Position numbers and translations under genes: made by a program. Of a stretch of DNA of 64,000 bases, positions 7,768-16,072 are shown in pieces; the first letter of the stretch is position 1; each line of letters begins with the position of its first letter. Source of the stretch: an uncultured Pelagibacteraceae bacterium (lineage in GTDB: Bacteria > Pseudomonadota > Alphaproteobacteria > Pelagibacterales > Pelagibacteraceae); NCBI GenBank assembly GCA_902562205.1, contig CACESO010000002.1, forward strand, positions 97,481 through 161,480, read 5' to 3'. The notes under the pieces are model-generated. The model did no database searches. It saw only the letters and a list, made by a program, of their open reading frames with translations, and was not told where the DNA came from.

Positions 7768-8764
7768 AAACAAAAAAATCAATAGAAAAATATCGGTTGC
7801 ACCAATGATGGATTGCACTGATAGGCATGATAGATATTTCTTAAGACTTATAAGCAAAAATGTAATGTTGTACTCTGAGATGGTTGCAACGAAATCAGCA
7901 ATTCATGGTGATAGAAAAAGAATACTTGGTTTTAGAGAAGAAGAGAAGCCAGTTGCTCTTCAAGTAGGAGGCTCAGACAAAAATGAACTAGCGGAAGTTG
8001 CTAAACTAGCAGAACAATTTGGTTATGATGAAATTAATATTAATTTAGGTTGTCCAAGTAAAAAGGTGCAAAAAAATTCATTTGGAGCATGTTTGATGAA
8101 AGAACCTGATTTAGTTGCAGAATGTATTAGTAACATGGTTAATTCATGCAAAATTCCGGTTACAGCTAAAACTAGGATTGGAGTTGATGAAATTGAGGAC
8201 TTTGAATATTTAAATAATTTCATTAACAAAATAAAACAATCTGGATGTAAAACTGTCATACTTCATGCAAGAAAGGCTTTATTAAAAGGTCTTACTCCTA
8301 AGCAAAATTTAAATATACCAAAACTAAATTACAAAATGGTTTACGAAATTAAGAAAGCAAACCCAGAGCTTGAAATAATAATTAATGGAGGAGTCTCACA
8401 AACTGAAGAAATTAAAAAACATTTAGAACATTGTGATGGCGTGATGATTGGAAGAGCAATTTATCAAAATCCTTACTTTTTGACTGATATTGAGAAAGAA
8501 ATATTTAATACAAATGAAGTGCCATCAAGGGAACAAATTGCAAAACAGATTATTAGTTATTTAGAGGAAGAAGTAAAACTTGGTACAAAAGTAAATCACA
8601 TAATGCGACACACAGTTGGTCTTTATCATGGTCAACCTGGCTCTAAAGATTGGAAAAGATATTTAAGTGACAATATGATGGCTAGAGACTCAGATTTTCA
8701 AAAAGCAAAACACATAATGACAATTGTGCAAAACAATGAGAAAGCAAATCAATTAAATTCCTAA
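7757..8764 (+). CDS. dusA: tRNA-dihydrouridine synthase A
   Basis: FMN-dependent reduction of uridines in the tRNA D-loop. SVAPMMDCTDRHDRYFLR near the N-terminus is a DusA signature. EININLGCPSKKVQKNSFG contains the catalytic cysteine region, and INGGVSQTEE with GVMIGRAIYQNP is the FMN phosphate-binding part of the TIM barrel. The C-terminal helical domain has IMRHTVGLYHGQPGSK, also typical of DusA. Length 335 is normal. The start used is a TTG at 7757 inside the dctM end; no ATG lies further upstream in frame, and the next Met (about residue 16) would cut into the first barrel strand. The 3' end overlaps the next gene (TAATG). Confidence 0.93.
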   Translation: MDFKNKKINRKISVAPMMDCTDRHDRYFLRLISKNVMLYSEMVATKSAIHGDRKRILGFREEEKPVALQVGGSDKNELAEVAKLAEQFGYDEININLGCPSKKVQKNSFGACLMKEPDLVAECISNMVNSCKIPVTAKTRIGVDEIEDFEYLNNFINKIKQSGCKTVILHARKALLKGLTPKQNLNIPKLNYKMVYEIKKANPELEIIINGGVSQTEEIKKHLEHCDGVMIGRAIYQNPYFLTDIEKEIFNTNEVPSREQIAKQIISYLEEEVKLGTKVNHIMRHTVGLYHGQPGSKDWKRYLSDNMMARDSDFQKAKHIMTIVQNNEKANQLNS

Positions 8765-9600
8765 TGGAAAATTTAAATATCAATGAAATTTTTTATCTTT
8801 TAAACGTTTTAGCTATTGCTGCAGCAGTTGCAGGATTTATGGCTGGTTTACTCGGAGTAGGTGGGGGCATAATCATGGTTCCCGCTCTTTATTACGCATT
8901 TACAGTTTTAGATTTTGACATTGTAACAAGGATGCATTTAGCTGTTGGTACATCTTTAGCAATAATAATTCCAACCTCAATTATATCTACTTTAACACAT
9001 AGAGAACATGATGCAGTAGATTTTAATATGGTAAAATCATTCGGAATTTTTATTTTAATTGGAGTTTTTTTTGGAACTTTCTTGGCAGTTAATTTGAAAA
9101 CACCTGCACTTGTATTATTTTTTTCTATATTTGCTTTTATGGTTGGACTTTTTTTTATTTTTTTGAGAGAAAAATTAGTTGATAACCCAAAACAAATATC
9201 AAATTTAGTTAAAAATATTTCTGGTATATTAATTGGATTTATTTCTATTCCTTTAGGAATTGGAGGTGGATCATTAATGGTGCCTTTCATGAGAACATTT
9301 GGTTACGATATTAGAAAATCAATTGGAACAGCTGCAGCAGTAGGTTTCCTTATTGCTGTTACTGGAACAATTACAATGATCACTGGTGGAAAAATTATTG
9401 ATAATGTCAATACACCGTTCAGTTTGGGATATATAAATTTACTCGGCTTCATAGTATTTGTCCCAGTTACTATGATAATGGCTAGGTTAGGTGCAAAAGC
9501 AGTCTACAAAATCGATAAAAAAATACTTAGCAAAATATTTGGAACTTTTTTAATTTTGGTATCAATTAGATCATTTTTAGAATATCTAAGTATCAATTAA
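8764..9600 (+). CDS. TauE/SafE-family membrane protein, copy 1
   Basis: A 278-residue integral membrane protein with about eight hydrophobic segments arranged as an internal duplication. GLLGVGGGIIMVP in the first half and IPLGIGGGSLMVP in the second are the two family motifs. Characterised relatives export sulfite or sulfoacetate, or move other small anions; many are unassigned. It begins on the dusA stop (TAATG) and is followed 9 bases later by a paralog of the same size. The second-half TAAAVGF segment aligns with SAAAIGF in the paralog, so a gene duplication is clear. Substrate unknown; an export or anion role with the upstream TRAP system is speculative. Confidence 0.85.
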   Translation: MENLNINEIFYLLNVLAIAAAVAGFMAGLLGVGGGIIMVPALYYAFTVLDFDIVTRMHLAVGTSLAIIIPTSIISTLTHREHDAVDFNMVKSFGIFILIGVFFGTFLAVNLKTPALVLFFSIFAFMVGLFFIFLREKLVDNPKQISNLVKNISGILIGFISIPLGIGGGSLMVPFMRTFGYDIRKSIGTAAAVGFLIAVTGTITMITGGKIIDNVNTPFSLGYINLLGFIVFVPVTMIMARLGAKAVYKIDKKILSKIFGTFLILVSIRSFLEYLSIN

Positions 9601-9609
9601 ATTAAAATT

Positions 9610-10440
9610 GTGGACCAGATTATTTTCAACGAATACATATTTTTCATTTTATTAATGATTGCTGCAGCTATTCCTGTTGGTTTTTTTGCGGGACTATTTG
9701 GAATTGGTGGTGGATTAATTTCTGTGCCATTTCTTTTTTTTATTTTTGAAACTTTTGGAATAGATAGAAATTATCTAATGCATCTTACAGTTGGGACTGC
9801 ATTTACAATAACAATATTAACTTCATTCTCATCAGTACTAGCTCACAGAAAACATGGTGCTGTTGATTTAAGTATAATAAAAACTTTTGGAACGTTTGTT
9901 GTTTTTGGTGTCGTAACTGGGACTATAATTGCTTCTATGATGAATACTAAATCATTGGTTCTTTTTTTTTCAATCATGGTCTATTTTTTAGGTGCTTATC
10001 TACTCCTTGCAAAAAACAAAAATAAAAAAGTTTATCCATCATTTAATTTGCTGCCTCGTCTTTCCTTTGGATTTATTTCTGGCTTAATTTCAGCTCCAAT
10101 GGGCATTACCGGGGCTATGATTAATGTCCCTGTTTTAAGATACTTTGGCTACTCGATAAATAGAGCAATAGGGAGTGCCGCAGCCATTGGATTTATAATT
10201 TCATTGTTTGGTGCAATTGGTTTTTTCTTGTCCGGATTATTTAAGAATGTTGATATTCCCCTTAGCATTGGTTTTGTAAATATACCTGCCTTTCTAATAT
10301 TCGTACCTATCACAACAATAATGGCTAGAATTGGGGCTAATACAGTGCATAAACTTGATAGGGCAAAAGTGCAAGTTCTTTTTGGAATATTTTTATATGT
10401 GGTTGCCACAATATTTCTTTACAGATATTTTAATATTTGA
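9610..10440 (+). CDS. TauE/SafE-family membrane protein, copy 2
   Basis: A 276-residue paralog of the preceding gene, starting at a GTG (9610). The first-half motif GLFGIGGGLISVP is intact. The second-half motif is changed to APMGITGAMINVP, losing the Gly-Gly-Gly run seen in copy 1. Both copies share LTVGTAF/LAVGTSL, the H(R)..(E/K)H.AVD loop and FVP(I/V)T(T/M)IMAR(I/L)GA near the end. The adjacent position and equal length suggest the two may act together or have split functions. Tight spacing after copy 1 suggests cotranscription. Confidence 0.83.
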   Translation: MDQIIFNEYIFFILLMIAAAIPVGFFAGLFGIGGGLISVPFLFFIFETFGIDRNYLMHLTVGTAFTITILTSFSSVLAHRKHGAVDLSIIKTFGTFVVFGVVTGTIIASMMNTKSLVLFFSIMVYFLGAYLLLAKNKNKKVYPSFNLLPRLSFGFISGLISAPMGITGAMINVPVLRYFGYSINRAIGSAAAIGFIISLFGAIGFFLSGLFKNVDIPLSIGFVNIPAFLIFVPITTIMARIGANTVHKLDRAKVQVLFGIFLYVVATIFLYRYFNI

Positions 10441-10498
10441 TGGTGATAATTCAAAAACTTATCTTGAACTTAAATATAAATTATTTAAATTTTAAATA

Positions 10499-10900
10499 AT
10501 GGTTTCTAAATTAAAAAACTTTTTACTTAACTTTGAGGCTCTGGCTTCTCTGTTGTTAAGATTTGGTATTGGAATAGCTTTTATCATTCACGGATACGCC
10601 AAATTTCCTTTGCCACCCGCAGGTTTAGTTGAATATTTTGGTTTACCTCCAGTGCTTGCATCATTTGTTGCATTAAGTGAACTTTTATCTGGAATAATTT
10701 TAATTGTTAGTGGTTTTTTGAAAAATCCCATAGGAGATACGCTTACGAGATTTGCGGGACTTGTAATTGTAATACTCATGACAAATATATTTATAATTGC
10801 TCACCCAGATTGGTTTATTACCCAAAAATTATTTACTAGTGAGCAAATTTTTCTTTTTATTGGCGGCTTTTATTTTTTAATTAAAGGAAATAAAGTTTAA
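10499..10900 (+). CDS. DoxX-family small membrane protein
   Basis: A 133-residue four-helix membrane protein. LLLRFGIGIAFIIHGYAKF near the N-terminus, the PP...V..F.ALSEL region and GGFYFLIKG at the end match the DoxX family. DoxX-like proteins are often tied to oxidative stress or thiosulfate-quinone chemistry, but most members have no proven function. It lies 58 AT-rich bases after the second TauE/SafE gene on the same strand and ends 2 bases from the convergent phosphohexomutase gene, with no visible terminator. Confidence 0.8.
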   Translation: MVSKLKNFLLNFEALASLLLRFGIGIAFIIHGYAKFPLPPAGLVEYFGLPPVLASFVALSELLSGIILIVSGFLKNPIGDTLTRFAGLVIVILMTNIFIIAHPDWFITQKLFTSEQIFLFIGGFYFLIKGNKV

Positions 10901-10902
10901 AA

Positions 10903-12348
10903 CTATATCTTTTGATCGTATTCACCTATCTTTCCAGTTTTTTGAAGTAGATCATCAATAAATCTAAAGATATCGATTTTTATTTTATCTGATACCGGAC
11001 TTTCTGTAACAACAACAAGTGATGGTTTGTTTGAAGATGCTCTTACAAGACCCCAAGATCCATCAGCAAGAGTAAATCTCACACCATTGACTGTAAGTAT
11101 GTCAGTTATTTCCTGATTACATATTTTTTGTTTATCAGTCTGAAGTTTTTTTATATTAGAGATAATTTCGTCTATAACTTTATATTTTTCTTCATCTTTA
11201 CAAAATGGTCCCATAGTTGGGCTTTGAAAAGTTTTTGGCAAATCACTTATCAAAACATCCAATTTTTTATTTTGATTATCAATTAAATGACAAATTTGAA
11301 TTGCAGAATTAATTCCATCGTCAAAGCCAAATCCCAATGGTTTATTAAAAAAAAAGTGGCCACTTTTTTCAAATCCAGCAATAGCATTATCTTCTTTTAC
11401 TTTTCTCTTAATATACGAATGTCCTGTTTTCCAATACAGAGTTTTACAATTATTTTTTTTTAAAATTTCATCTTTGCTAAACAATCCTGTAGATTTTACA
11501 TCTACAATAAATTTATTATTTGGATGCAACTCTGAAATATTTCTAGCAATTAACAAACCAATTTTGTCTGCAAATATTTCATTCCCTTTATTATCAATAA
11601 CTCCAACTCTATCTCCATCACCATCAAAACCAAAACCTGCATCTGCGTTATTTTCTTTTACACATTTTGAAATTTCATGTAACATTTTCATATCTTCTGG
11701 ATTTGGGTTATATCTAGGGAAATTATAATCTAAGTTACAATCAAGCTCTATTACTTCACACCCAATATTTCTAAGAATTTCAGGCGCGAATATTCCAGCA
11801 GTGCCGTTACCGCATGCAGCTACAACTTTTAACTTTTTCTTAATTTTATTTTTTGATAACTCATCAATATATATTTTATTAAAATCTTCTACTTTTTCGT
11901 ATTTGCCCGAACCCTGTTTAAACGTTTCATTCATTACTATAGATTTAAGTTCTGACATTTCTTCTTTGCAATGAGTTAGACCTTTTTCAATTCCCATCTT
12001 TATTCCTGTCCAACCATTTTCATTGTGGCTTGCTGTTATCATTGCAACAGCATTTGATTTTATTTTAAATTGGGAAAAATAAACTGTGGGTGATAAACAT
12101 AAACCTATATCTTTTACATTACAGCCAGTTGATAATAGTCCTTTTATAAAATTATTTTTAACTTCTTCGCTATAAGATCTGTAGTCATTCCCTACAATCA
12201 CGGTAGGATTCTTTTCAGAGTTAATAACCTGTGTCCCGAATCCTTTTCCTACGGCCTCGATTCCCTTCGAGTTGATGCTTTTTGGGTATAACCACCTAGC
12301 GTCATATTCTCTAAATCCTAATGGGTCGATTTTTTTTTCCACTTCCAT
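10903..12348 (-). CDS. Phosphomannomutase/phosphoglucomutase
   Basis: An alpha-D-phosphohexomutase that interconverts hexose 6- and 1-phosphates for nucleotide-sugar synthesis (AlgC/ManB type). DPLGFREYDARWLYP is the N-terminal substrate region. ITASHNENGWTG carries the phosphoserine (about residue 107), FGFDGDGDRVGV the metal-binding loop (about 242-246), EKSGHFFF the sugar-binding loop and RASSNKPSLVV the phosphate-binding loop. I start at the ATG at 12348 (481 residues). The frame stays open to 12462, but those extra 38 residues have no family counterpart and would run across the first NrdR box and into the nrdA promoter. Probably feeds surface glycan synthesis. Confidence 0.88.
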   Translation of the reverse strand: MEVEKKIDPLGFREYDARWLYPKSINSKGIEAVGKGFGTQVINSEKNPTVIVGNDYRSYSEEVKNNFIKGLLSTGCNVKDIGLCLSPTVYFSQFKIKSNAVAMITASHNENGWTGIKMGIEKGLTHCKEEMSELKSIVMNETFKQGSGKYEKVEDFNKIYIDELSKNKIKKKLKVVAACGNGTAGIFAPEILRNIGCEVIELDCNLDYNFPRYNPNPEDMKMLHEISKCVKENNADAGFGFDGDGDRVGVIDNKGNEIFADKIGLLIARNISELHPNNKFIVDVKSTGLFSKDEILKKNNCKTLYWKTGHSYIKRKVKEDNAIAGFEKSGHFFFNKPLGFGFDDGINSAIQICHLIDNQNKKLDVLISDLPKTFQSPTMGPFCKDEEKYKVIDEIISNIKKLQTDKQKICNQEITDILTVNGVRFTLADGSWGLVRASSNKPSLVVVTESPVSDKIKIDIFRFIDDLLQKTGKIGEYDQKI

Positions 12349-12422
12349 GTTGATATATGTACATTTTTTTGATTTTTTTATTGAACTATTTTTTTTATGT
12401 TCTATAAATGTTCTGTTGATTT

Positions 12423-12438
12423 TTAATTTATATAGTGT
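12423..12438 (+). promoter_or_regulatory. NrdR-box-like operator 1
   Basis: The 16-mer at 12423-12438, ending ATATAGTGT, matches the published NrdR consensus (acaCwAtATaTwGtgt) at 12 of 16 positions by hand count. It lies just upstream of the putative nrdA -35 and is exactly 31 bp from the second box. Confidence 0.6.
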
Positions 12439-12439
12439 A

Positions 12440-12467
12440 TTGAAGAAATCTGCACACAACATATAGT
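12440..12467 (+). promoter_or_regulatory. Putative nrdA promoter
   Basis: TTGAAG (12440-12445), a 16-base spacer and TATAGT (12462-12467) form a sigma-70-like promoter. The -10 lies inside the second NrdR box. Initiation near 12474 would give a leader of about 30 bases with GGGAG (12496-12500) before the ATG at 12505. Confidence 0.5.
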
Positions 12468-12469
12468 TG
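12454..12469 (+). promoter_or_regulatory. NrdR-box-like operator 2
   Basis: The 16-mer beginning ACACAACATATAG at 12454 matches the NrdR consensus at 13 of 16 positions by hand count. It overlaps the putative -10. Starting 31 bp (three helical turns) after box 1 is the usual spacing of tandem NrdR boxes, so deoxynucleotide-responsive repression of nrdAB by NrdR is expected. Confidence 0.65.
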
Positions 12470-12504
12470 TTTTAGTAATAAATAGTATTAAAATAGGGAG
12501 TATA

Positions 12505-14442
12505 ATGAACAAAGTCTTGTCTCAGGCAATAAAGAAAGCTGTCTCTGAATTTAAACCTCAGGTTGATCAGAAAAACAAGACTAAAGGTCCAGATTTATTC
12601 TCCTTAAACAACAACACAGAGCTATTTCAAAACTCTAGAGGTATCACAATAAAGATTGATAGAAGTAGAGATGAAAATCTAACAGATTTCGGAAAAGCAA
12701 CACTTAGCGATAGATATTTAGGAGAGAATGAGTCTTTCCAAGACTTGTTTGCGAGAGTAGCAAGTCATTATGCCGATGATAATTTACACGCACAAAGATT
12801 ATATAATTATATTAGTAATCTTTGGTTCATGCCTGCAACACCAGTTCTGTCTAATGGTGGAACTACAAGAGGTTTACCAATATCATGTTTCTTAAATGAA
12901 GCGAGTGATAGTTTAAATGGTATCTTAGGTCTTTGGAGTGAGAATGTTTGGTTAGCTGCAAGAGGTGGTGGTATTGGAAGCTACTGGGGTAATCTAAGAT
13001 CTATTGGTGAAAAAATTGGAAGAGTTGGAAAAACATCTGGAATAATTCCTTTCATAAAAGTTATGGATTCTTTAACGATGGCAATCAGTCAAGGCTCATT
13101 AAGAAGAGGATCTGCTGCTTGTTATTTACCAATTGACCATCCAGAGATTGAAGAATTTATTGAGATGAGAAGACCTACAGGCGGAGACCCAAATAGAAAA
13201 GCTCTTAACCTACATCACGGTGTTCTTGTTTCAGATGCTTTTATGAGAGCTGTTGAACTTGATGAACAGTGGGCACTTAAGAGCCCGAAAAACGGATCTG
13301 TGCAATCAACTGTTTCAGCTAGAAATTTATGGATCAGATTATTAACTGCAAGAGTTGAAACTGGCGAGCCTTATATAATTTTTATTGATACGGTTAATAG
13401 ACAAATACCTCAGCATCATAAGTTAGCTGGTTTAACAGTAAAGACTTCTAATTTGTGTAGCGAGATTACTCTTCCAACAGGCATTGATAAAGAGGGTAGA
13501 GATAGAACGGCTGTTTGTTGTTTGTCCTCACTAAACATTGAAAAATATGATGAGTGGAAAGATGATGAAAACTTTATCGATGATGTAATGAGATTTCTGG
13601 ATAATGTCTTAACTGACTTCATTAATAACGCTCCAGAAGAATTTAGTGATGCAACATATTCAGCGGCAAAAGAAAGAAGTGTTGGCTTAGGAGTTATGGG
13701 GCTTCACTCATATTATCAAAAAAAAATGATACCTCTCGAGTCAGTAATGAGCAAAGTTTGGAATAAAAAGATTTTTGAAAATATCCAAAAGAAAGTTGAT
13801 AAATCCTCAAAAGATTTAGCTGAAGAAAGAGGAGCATGTCCTGATGCAGCTGAATACGGTTTTAAAGAAAGATTTTCAAATAAAACCGCGATTGCTCCAA
13901 CTGCTTCCATTTCAATTATTTGTGGCGGAACTTCTCCCGGAGTTGAGCCAATTGCAGCTAACAGTTATACTCATAAAACTCTTTCAGGATCTTTCAATGT
14001 TAGAAATAAATATTTAAGAAAATTATTAGAAAAACATGGAAAGGATACAGATGAAACATGGTCTACAATTACCACTAACCAAGGTTCTGTATCACATTTA
14101 GATTTTTTAACTCAAGAAGAAAAAGATGTTTTTAAAACAGCTTTTGAATTAGACCAAAGATGGCTTGTTGATTTAAGTGCAGACAGAACTCCACATATTT
14201 CGCAAGCACAATCTATTAACTTATTTTTACCTGCGGATGTTCATAAAAGAGATCTTCATCAAATCCATTTCCAAGCTTGGAAAAAAGGATTGAAGAGCCT
14301 TTACTATTGCAGGTCTAAATCAATACAAAGAGCAGAAAATGTCAATGATGCAAAATCAACTGACATTACTGCGAATGTTTATAAATCAAAACAACAAGAA
14401 AGTGACGAAAACAAATACGAGGAGTGTCTATCATGTCAGTAG
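12505..14442 (+). CDS. nrdA: Class I ribonucleotide reductase, large (alpha) subunit
   Basis: Reduces ribonucleoside diphosphates to deoxyribonucleotides with NrdB. Visible active-site elements are Cys128 in PISCF and Cys338/339 in AVCCLSS (the redox pair region), NLCSEI with Asn316, Cys318 (thiyl radical) and Glu320, and the paired tyrosines in SLYYCRS of the radical pathway. The C-terminal tail ends CLSCQ, the reducible pair that reloads the active site. At 645 residues it is about 115 shorter than E. coli NrdA. The N-terminus reaches the catalytic domain quickly, so the usual ATP-cone activity-control domain appears to be missing. It overlaps nrdB. Confidence 0.95.
   Translation: MNKVLSQAIKKAVSEFKPQVDQKNKTKGPDLFSLNNNTELFQNSRGITIKIDRSRDENLTDFGKATLSDRYLGENESFQDLFARVASHYADDNLHAQRLYNYISNLWFMPATPVLSNGGTTRGLPISCFLNEASDSLNGILGLWSENVWLAARGGGIGSYWGNLRSIGEKIGRVGKTSGIIPFIKVMDSLTMAISQGSLRRGSAACYLPIDHPEIEEFIEMRRPTGGDPNRKALNLHHGVLVSDAFMRAVELDEQWALKSPKNGSVQSTVSARNLWIRLLTARVETGEPYIIFIDTVNRQIPQHHKLAGLTVKTSNLCSEITLPTGIDKEGRDRTAVCCLSSLNIEKYDEWKDDENFIDDVMRFLDNVLTDFINNAPEEFSDATYSAAKERSVGLGVMGLHSYYQKKMIPLESVMSKVWNKKIFENIQKKVDKSSKDLAEERGACPDAAEYGFKERFSNKTAIAPTASISIICGGTSPGVEPIAANSYTHKTLSGSFNVRNKYLRKLLEKHGKDTDETWSTITTNQGSVSHLDFLTQEEKDVFKTAFELDQRWLVDLSADRTPHISQAQSINLFLPADVHKRDLHQIHFQAWKKGLKSLYYCRSKSIQRAENVNDAKSTDITANVYKSKQQESDENKYEECLSCQ
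14419..14424 (+). promoter_or_regulatory. Ribosome binding site that fixes the nrdB start
   Basis: GAGGAG at 14419-14424 lies inside the nrdA end, 8 bases before the ATG at 14433. An in-frame GTG at 14424 overlaps this site and is therefore an unlikely start. Confidence 0.65.
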
Positions 14443-15443
14443 TAAAAAAAGAGGAAAAAGGAAAAATCATTCAACCAAAAAAAATGGGACTATTAGTAGA
14501 AAACCCTGTCTATAAACCATTCAGATATCCGTGGTGTTATGATGCTTGGTTAACTCAGCAAAGAATACACTGGTTACCAGAAGAGGTACCATTAGGAGAT
14601 GATGTTAGAGATTGGCAGAAAAATTTATCAGAGCCAGAGAAAAATTTAGTAACACAAATCTTTAGATTTTTTACTCAGGCAGATGTTGAAGTTAACAATT
14701 GTTATTTAAGACACTACACTACAGTATTTAAACCAACAGAAGTTTTAATGATGATGACGGCTTTTGCTGCAATGGAAACAGTTCATGTGGCTGCTTATTC
14801 ACATCTATTAGATACAATAGGTATGCCTGAATCTGAGTATTCAGCTTTCATGAAGTATAAAGAGATGAAAGATAAGTACGATTATATGCAAGGTTTTAAC
14901 GTAAATTCAAAAGAAGATATTGCAAAAACAGTTGCTGTGTTTAGTGCTTTTACGGAAGGACTACAATTATTTGCAAGTTTTGCAATTTTATTAAACTTTC
15001 CAAGACACAATAAACTTAAGGGTATGGGACAGATAGTTACTTGGTCAGTAAGAGATGAAACTCTTCACTGCAATTCAATGATCAGAATTTTCAAAGAGTT
15101 TATAAAAGAAAATCCTGAAATCTGGACACCGAAACTTAAAAAAGAAATCTATGATGCATGCAGAACAATTGTAGAGCATGAAGATGCATTTATAGATTTA
15201 GCTTTTGAAATGGGACCAATGAAAGGTCTTACAGCTCAGGAGGTTAAGGATTACATTAGATTTATTGGAAACAGAAGATTGGTTCAGTTAGGTCTTGAGC
15301 CGATTTATGATGTAGAAAAAAATCCACTTACTTGGCTTGATACTATGTTGAATGCTGTTGAGCATATGAACTTCTTTGAAGGAAGGGCTACAGAATATTC
15401 AAAAGCATCAACACAAGGTAACTGGACTGAAGCTTTTTCATAA
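14433..15443 (+). CDS. nrdB: Class I ribonucleotide reductase, small (beta) subunit
   Basis: Carries the dimetal centre and radical. Counting from the ATG at 14433, the putative metal ligands and radical tyrosine fall at Asp84, Glu115, His118 and Tyr122 (TQADVEV and METVHVAAY). This is the same numbering as E. coli NrdB and supports this start over the GTG at 14424. The second half has Glu175 (FTEGLQLF) and Glu209-His212 (RDETLH). The radical Tyr is present, so this is not a tyrosine-less subclass. The protein is 336 residues and overlaps nrdA by 10 bases, giving translational coupling. Which metals it uses cannot be read from the sequence. Confidence 0.94.
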   Translation: MSVVKKEEKGKIIQPKKMGLLVENPVYKPFRYPWCYDAWLTQQRIHWLPEEVPLGDDVRDWQKNLSEPEKNLVTQIFRFFTQADVEVNNCYLRHYTTVFKPTEVLMMMTAFAAMETVHVAAYSHLLDTIGMPESEYSAFMKYKEMKDKYDYMQGFNVNSKEDIAKTVAVFSAFTEGLQLFASFAILLNFPRHNKLKGMGQIVTWSVRDETLHCNSMIRIFKEFIKENPEIWTPKLKKEIYDACRTIVEHEDAFIDLAFEMGPMKGLTAQEVKDYIRFIGNRRLVQLGLEPIYDVEKNPLTWLDTMLNAVEHMNFFEGRATEYSKASTQGNWTEAFS

Positions 15444-15445
15444 AA

Positions 15446-16072
15446 TTGAAATATAAAAAATATTTTAGAAAAACAAGCCTTAAACAGAAAAATATTGGGG
15501 ATCTCTTCTTAGAAGAGATCCAAAAATATAATCCAAAAACTTTTTTGGAAATTGGAATATTTCATGGTGTTACTGCCAGGAATATTTGCGAATTAATGTA
15601 CAAAAATCACGGAGAAAGTTTTAGTTATATAGGTATAGATATTTTTGATGAAGGAGATAAATACAAAAACGAGGTTACTCCAGAAAAAACTTTTAATAAT
15701 CCTCTTAAAAACTTTTTTTTTAAATATATAAAAAGACAAAACCCTTATAGTTTGGAAGCTGTGGAAGACTTATTATCTAAATTTAAAAAAAACATAACTT
15801 TACTTAAAGGAAACTCAAACGAAATACTAAAAAACATTGAACTAGAAAAAGTTGATTTTATATTTATTGACGGTGGTCATGAATATAACACTGTTAAAAA
15901 TGATTTATTCCATAGTCATAGGTTATTGAGAAATAAAGGAACTATACTTTGTGACGATTTAAACTTGAGTCAGGCTTTAGGAGTTAGACAAGCAATAAAT
16001 GAATTTTCTAACGAAAATAAAATAAAATATGAAATCGTTCATGAGCGATTTGCAAAATTTGACTTTAATTAG
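15446..16072 (+). CDS. Class I SAM-dependent methyltransferase (Methyltransf_24-like)
   Basis: A 208-residue protein with a Rossmann methyltransferase fold. Motif I is TFLEIGIFHGVTA, the acidic loop is YIGIDIFDE, and DFIFIDGGHEYNTVKNDL with TILCDDL form the later strands. The HEY/HSY acidic pattern is typical of sugar or small-molecule methyltransferases near glycan genes, but the substrate is unknown. The only plausible start is a TTG at 15446, three bases after the nrdB stop, and no Shine-Dalgarno is visible. Its stop codon directly abuts the stop of the convergent prpC. Confidence 0.75.
   Translation: MKYKKYFRKTSLKQKNIGDLFLEEIQKYNPKTFLEIGIFHGVTARNICELMYKNHGESFSYIGIDIFDEGDKYKNEVTPEKTFNNPLKNFFFKYIKRQNPYSLEAVEDLLSKFKKNITLLKGNSNEILKNIELEKVDFIFIDGGHEYNTVKNDLFHSHRLLRNKGTILCDDLNLSQALGVRQAINEFSNENKIKYEIVHERFAKFDFN

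Noticed and set aside
12349..12462. N-terminal 38-codon extension of the phosphohexomutase frame
   Set aside because: No family similarity, and it would run through NrdR box 1 and into the nrdA promoter; the ATG at 12348 matches the family start.
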